Positions 62,398 to 64,000 of a stretch of 64,000 nt of DNA are shown piece after piece. This DNA is from Paragorgia papillata (taxonomy: Eukaryota > Cnidaria > Anthozoa > Scleralcyonacea > Coralliidae). The notes beneath the pieces are model-generated. The model had not been told where the DNA came from. It saw nothing but the letters and a program-made list of their open reading frames with translations, and did not search any database. The DNA lies in NCBI GenBank assembly GCA_035771165.1, contig JAWNZC010000014.1, forward strand, positions 2,083,001-2,147,000. Direction: 5' to 3'. Position numbers and translations under genes: made by a program. How positions within the stretch are numbered: the stretch's first letter is position 1; the number at the start of each line of letters is the position of its first letter.

Positions 62398-62844
62398 ATG
62401 GCGGTTTGTTTATCAGAATTACCGGTTCCCAAAGCGTTCGACACTGTTGGCGAGCCTGCCACGCTTCAGCAACGCTGGGCTATTTGGAAGACAAAATTTG
62501 AACTTTTCTGTGCCGCTTCGGGGATTAAAGATGCAAAACAGCAGCGACCTTTACTCCTTCACCTTGCTGGGACTGGGATACGCGAGATTTTTAAAAGTAT
62601 TCCCGACGACAAGAAAGGCGAAGAGAAAGACTACAAGAAGGCTATGGACGCCTTAACCAAACATTTTCAACTAAAGAAAAACGTTCCTCTCGCTCGCCAA
62701 GTCTTCCTCACCGCAAAGCCAAATCCAGGTGAGCGTATTAACAATTTCGTGACTATACTTCAAACATTAGCTAATCACTGTGATTATAACGAGGAGAAAG
62801 ACAACCAAATACGCGATCGTACTCTAACTTTCATCAAGGATAAA
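62398..62844 (+). pseudogene. Ty3/gypsy-like gag, N-terminal and capsid part
   Basis: Starts MAVCLSELPVPKAFDTVGEP, then LQQRWAIWKTKFELFCAASG, LLLHLAGTGIREIFKSIPDD, YKKAMDALTKHFQLKKNVPL and NPGERINNFVTILQTLANHC. This is the common invertebrate Ty3/gypsy Gag pattern (W..W...F......G, LLH.AG, AL..HF..K.N). It reads openly to FIKDK and is then broken by an AT-rich insertion at about 62846-62962. Confidence 0.85.
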
Positions 62845-62845
62845 C

Positions 62846-62962
62846 ATTTTTTTTATTTTAACAAGTTTAATTTGGTAAATAATAATAATAATAATAATGA
62901 TAACAAGAGAACCAAATAAGGCTGAACACGAACGGGACAAGTCCCATGCGAGGTGTTAGAAA
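62846..62962. other. AT-rich insertion interrupting gag
   Basis: TTTTTTTTATTTTAACAAG...(AAT)n...ACCAAATAAGGCTGAACACG separates FIKDKHF from the resumption KAKLYRDIDLTLGKLLDIVT. It adds stops; its origin is unclear. Confidence 0.5.
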
Positions 62963-63353
62963 AGCCAAGTTATACCGAGACATTGACCTCACTCTTGGCA
63001 AGTTACTTGACATTGTCACCACCTACCACGATACGGAGGCACTTGTCCTTGTGCCTGAAAACCATGTGAAGCAAACACTTGGGAAGCAAAACAACACATC
63101 TACAAAATTCCAGGGACGTTGTCACAGATGTAATAAAGTTAGCCATTTTGCAAGGGATTTTGCAAATGTAGTCAAAATCACCTGTGCGAAAAATGTGGTA
63201 AATCTGGCGATTTACCACATTTTTCGCACAGGTGATTTTGACATTTCGAGATCTGTTGCAAGTCCAAACAGACTGGTGGAAAGTCATCCAAGCAGGGCAA
63301 GACACCAACAAAGGAACGAAGCAGCCCCACAACGTTCGTTCAATGGTCCCTGA
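62946..63353 (+). pseudogene. Gag C-terminal part with disrupted zinc knuckle
   Basis: RKAKLYRDIDLTLGKLLDIV then FQGRCHRCNKVSHFARDF. The knuckle CX2CX4HX4C has its last Cys lost in this frame. A one-base shift restores Cys-rich reading (CKCSQNHLCEKCGKSGD), so a frameshift lies near 63160. The region then runs into a perfect inverted repeat at 63171-63242. Confidence 0.75.
63171..63242. repeat. Perfect 34-bp inverted repeat with 4-bp loop in gag
   Basis: GTCAAAATCACCTGTGCGAA (continuing to GGTAAATC) is followed by TGGC and then its exact reverse complement GATTTACCACAT...GATTTTGAC. It sits in the zinc-knuckle coding region. Confidence 0.97.
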
Positions 63354-63434
63354 TAAACCTGTAAAGATGATGGTGATGATGTTGATTATACTATGCCTTC
63401 TCAACAGACGGAAACCATGGCCCAGGCACATTGG

Positions 63435-63594
63435 AACTCTTAGTTCAAGATAAGTCATTAGATGTTATAGTTGACTCAGGTGCAAGTTGTAATTTAATGT
63501 CTGCAGAAGCATTTGATTCATTGTCAAGGGGGGAAATTCCTTTAACACCATGTAAAAAACAAGTATATCCATATGTATCTGCTTTTAGAGCTTA
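63435..63594 (+). pseudogene. Retroviral-type aspartic protease fragment
   Basis: In the +3 frame VQDKSLDVIVDSGASCNLMS holds the catalytic D-S-G-A motif, followed by AEAFDSLSRGEIPLTPCKKQ and a stop after AFRA at 63592-63594. Homology goes on in another frame from 63573. Typical of the pepsin-like protease between Gag and reverse transcriptase. Confidence 0.8.
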
Positions 63595-63932
63595 AAAGAA
63601 GTTGCCATCTTAATGTATGTGTACCAGAAACAAACATAATTAAGTATGCAAAATTATACATAGTTCCTGGCAGTGCAGCAACTTTATTAGGTCGAGAACT
63701 GTCGGAATTGCTCGGCATTCTAATCGGCACTCTAATCGGCATTCTCCGAGTAGGCGTGCAGGCAAATAGTTGCAATGTAAATACCATGAATAGTCAGCTA
63801 GATAAGAAAGCTTCTCTCAAGGCTAAATACCCCAGGGTTTTTGAAGGGTTAGGTAAACTTAAGGGTTTTCAACTTAAGCGGTTACATATTGACCAAAGTG
63901 TTAAACCTGTATCACATGCAGCCATTACGTAG
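63573..63932 (+). pseudogene. Protease end and start of reverse transcriptase, broken
   Basis: LNVCVPETNIIKYAKLYIVP and AATLLGRELSELLGIL give the protease C-terminal part (LLGR). KYPRVFEGLGKLKGFQLK then IDQSVKPVSHA is the region leading into a Ty3/gypsy reverse transcriptase. A one-base shift near 63920 moves the reading to RIPFTHREKVNEKLGQLEKL, which runs to the window end. Confidence 0.8.
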
Positions 63933-64000
63933 AATTCCTTTTACTCACAGGGAAAAGGTCAATGAGAAGCTGGGGCAACTTGAGAAGCTTGGTGTAATTT

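Noticed and set aside
1..64000. tRNA, rRNA or CRISPR array
   Set aside because: No cloverleaf with a GGTTCGAATCC-type arm, no rRNA-like stretch and no spaced identical repeats were seen; the direct repeats present are transposon-related or microsatellites.

Overview
This is a eukaryotic, metazoan window, AT-rich and full of introns and repeats. Nothing in it is bacterial: there are no operons or ribosome-binding sites, coding sequence is split into short exons with GT/AG borders, and interspersed repeats occupy much of the space. The genes recognised (a DBHS-family RNA-binding protein and a tandem BEN-domain protein) are animal families. The mix of Ty3/gypsy-type and CR1/L2-type retroelements, many foldback MITEs and RecQ-like helicase transposons suggests an invertebrate, most likely an anthozoan cnidarian. 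The species is inference only.

Layout. 1-1438: 5' part of a minus-strand LTR retrotransposon (short LTR, broken gag). 1467-3765: imperfect nested palindrome about 2.3 kb long. 4031-5140: three MITEs in a row, one carrying a paired-like transposase exon. 6893-12800: LINE fragments, a hairpin MITE and a duplicated 0.57 kb segment. 14249-15894: a TIR transposon with a helicase fragment and a zinc-finger ORF. 16758-35778: an eight-exon DBHS gene (NONO/SFPQ/PSPC1 type) on the minus strand. All exon phases agree and give 533 residues; its introns hold many repeats and a second TIR transposon. 39241-41919: three exons of an unidentified minus-strand gene. 42075-46000: MITE cluster. 46645-59566 (perhaps 60475): a ten- or eleven-exon minus-strand gene with a SANT/Myb-like segment, a coiled coil, two tandem BEN domains and an acidic/Gln-rich tail; phases agree at every junction. 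59727-61258: MITEs. About 61802-64000: 5' part of a plus-strand Ty3/gypsy-like element cut by the window end.

The most interesting mobile DNA is a set of four TIR transposons (14249-15894, 32154-33608, 50107-51234, 53235-54386). They share ends starting TAGCCTG or TAACCTG, a palindromic terminal motif, subterminal hairpins and 9-bp target-site duplications. Two carry the N-terminal part of a RecQ-like helicase, and one also has a Cys-rich ZAD-like ORF. Three sit in introns of the two host genes, one of them about 40 bp from a splice acceptor.

The two recognised genes are probably nuclear: one is an RNA/DNA-binding paraspeckle-type protein, the other a predicted DNA-binding chromatin factor. 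Nothing in the sequence links them functionally. Coordinates of repeats without a clean target-site duplication are approximate.
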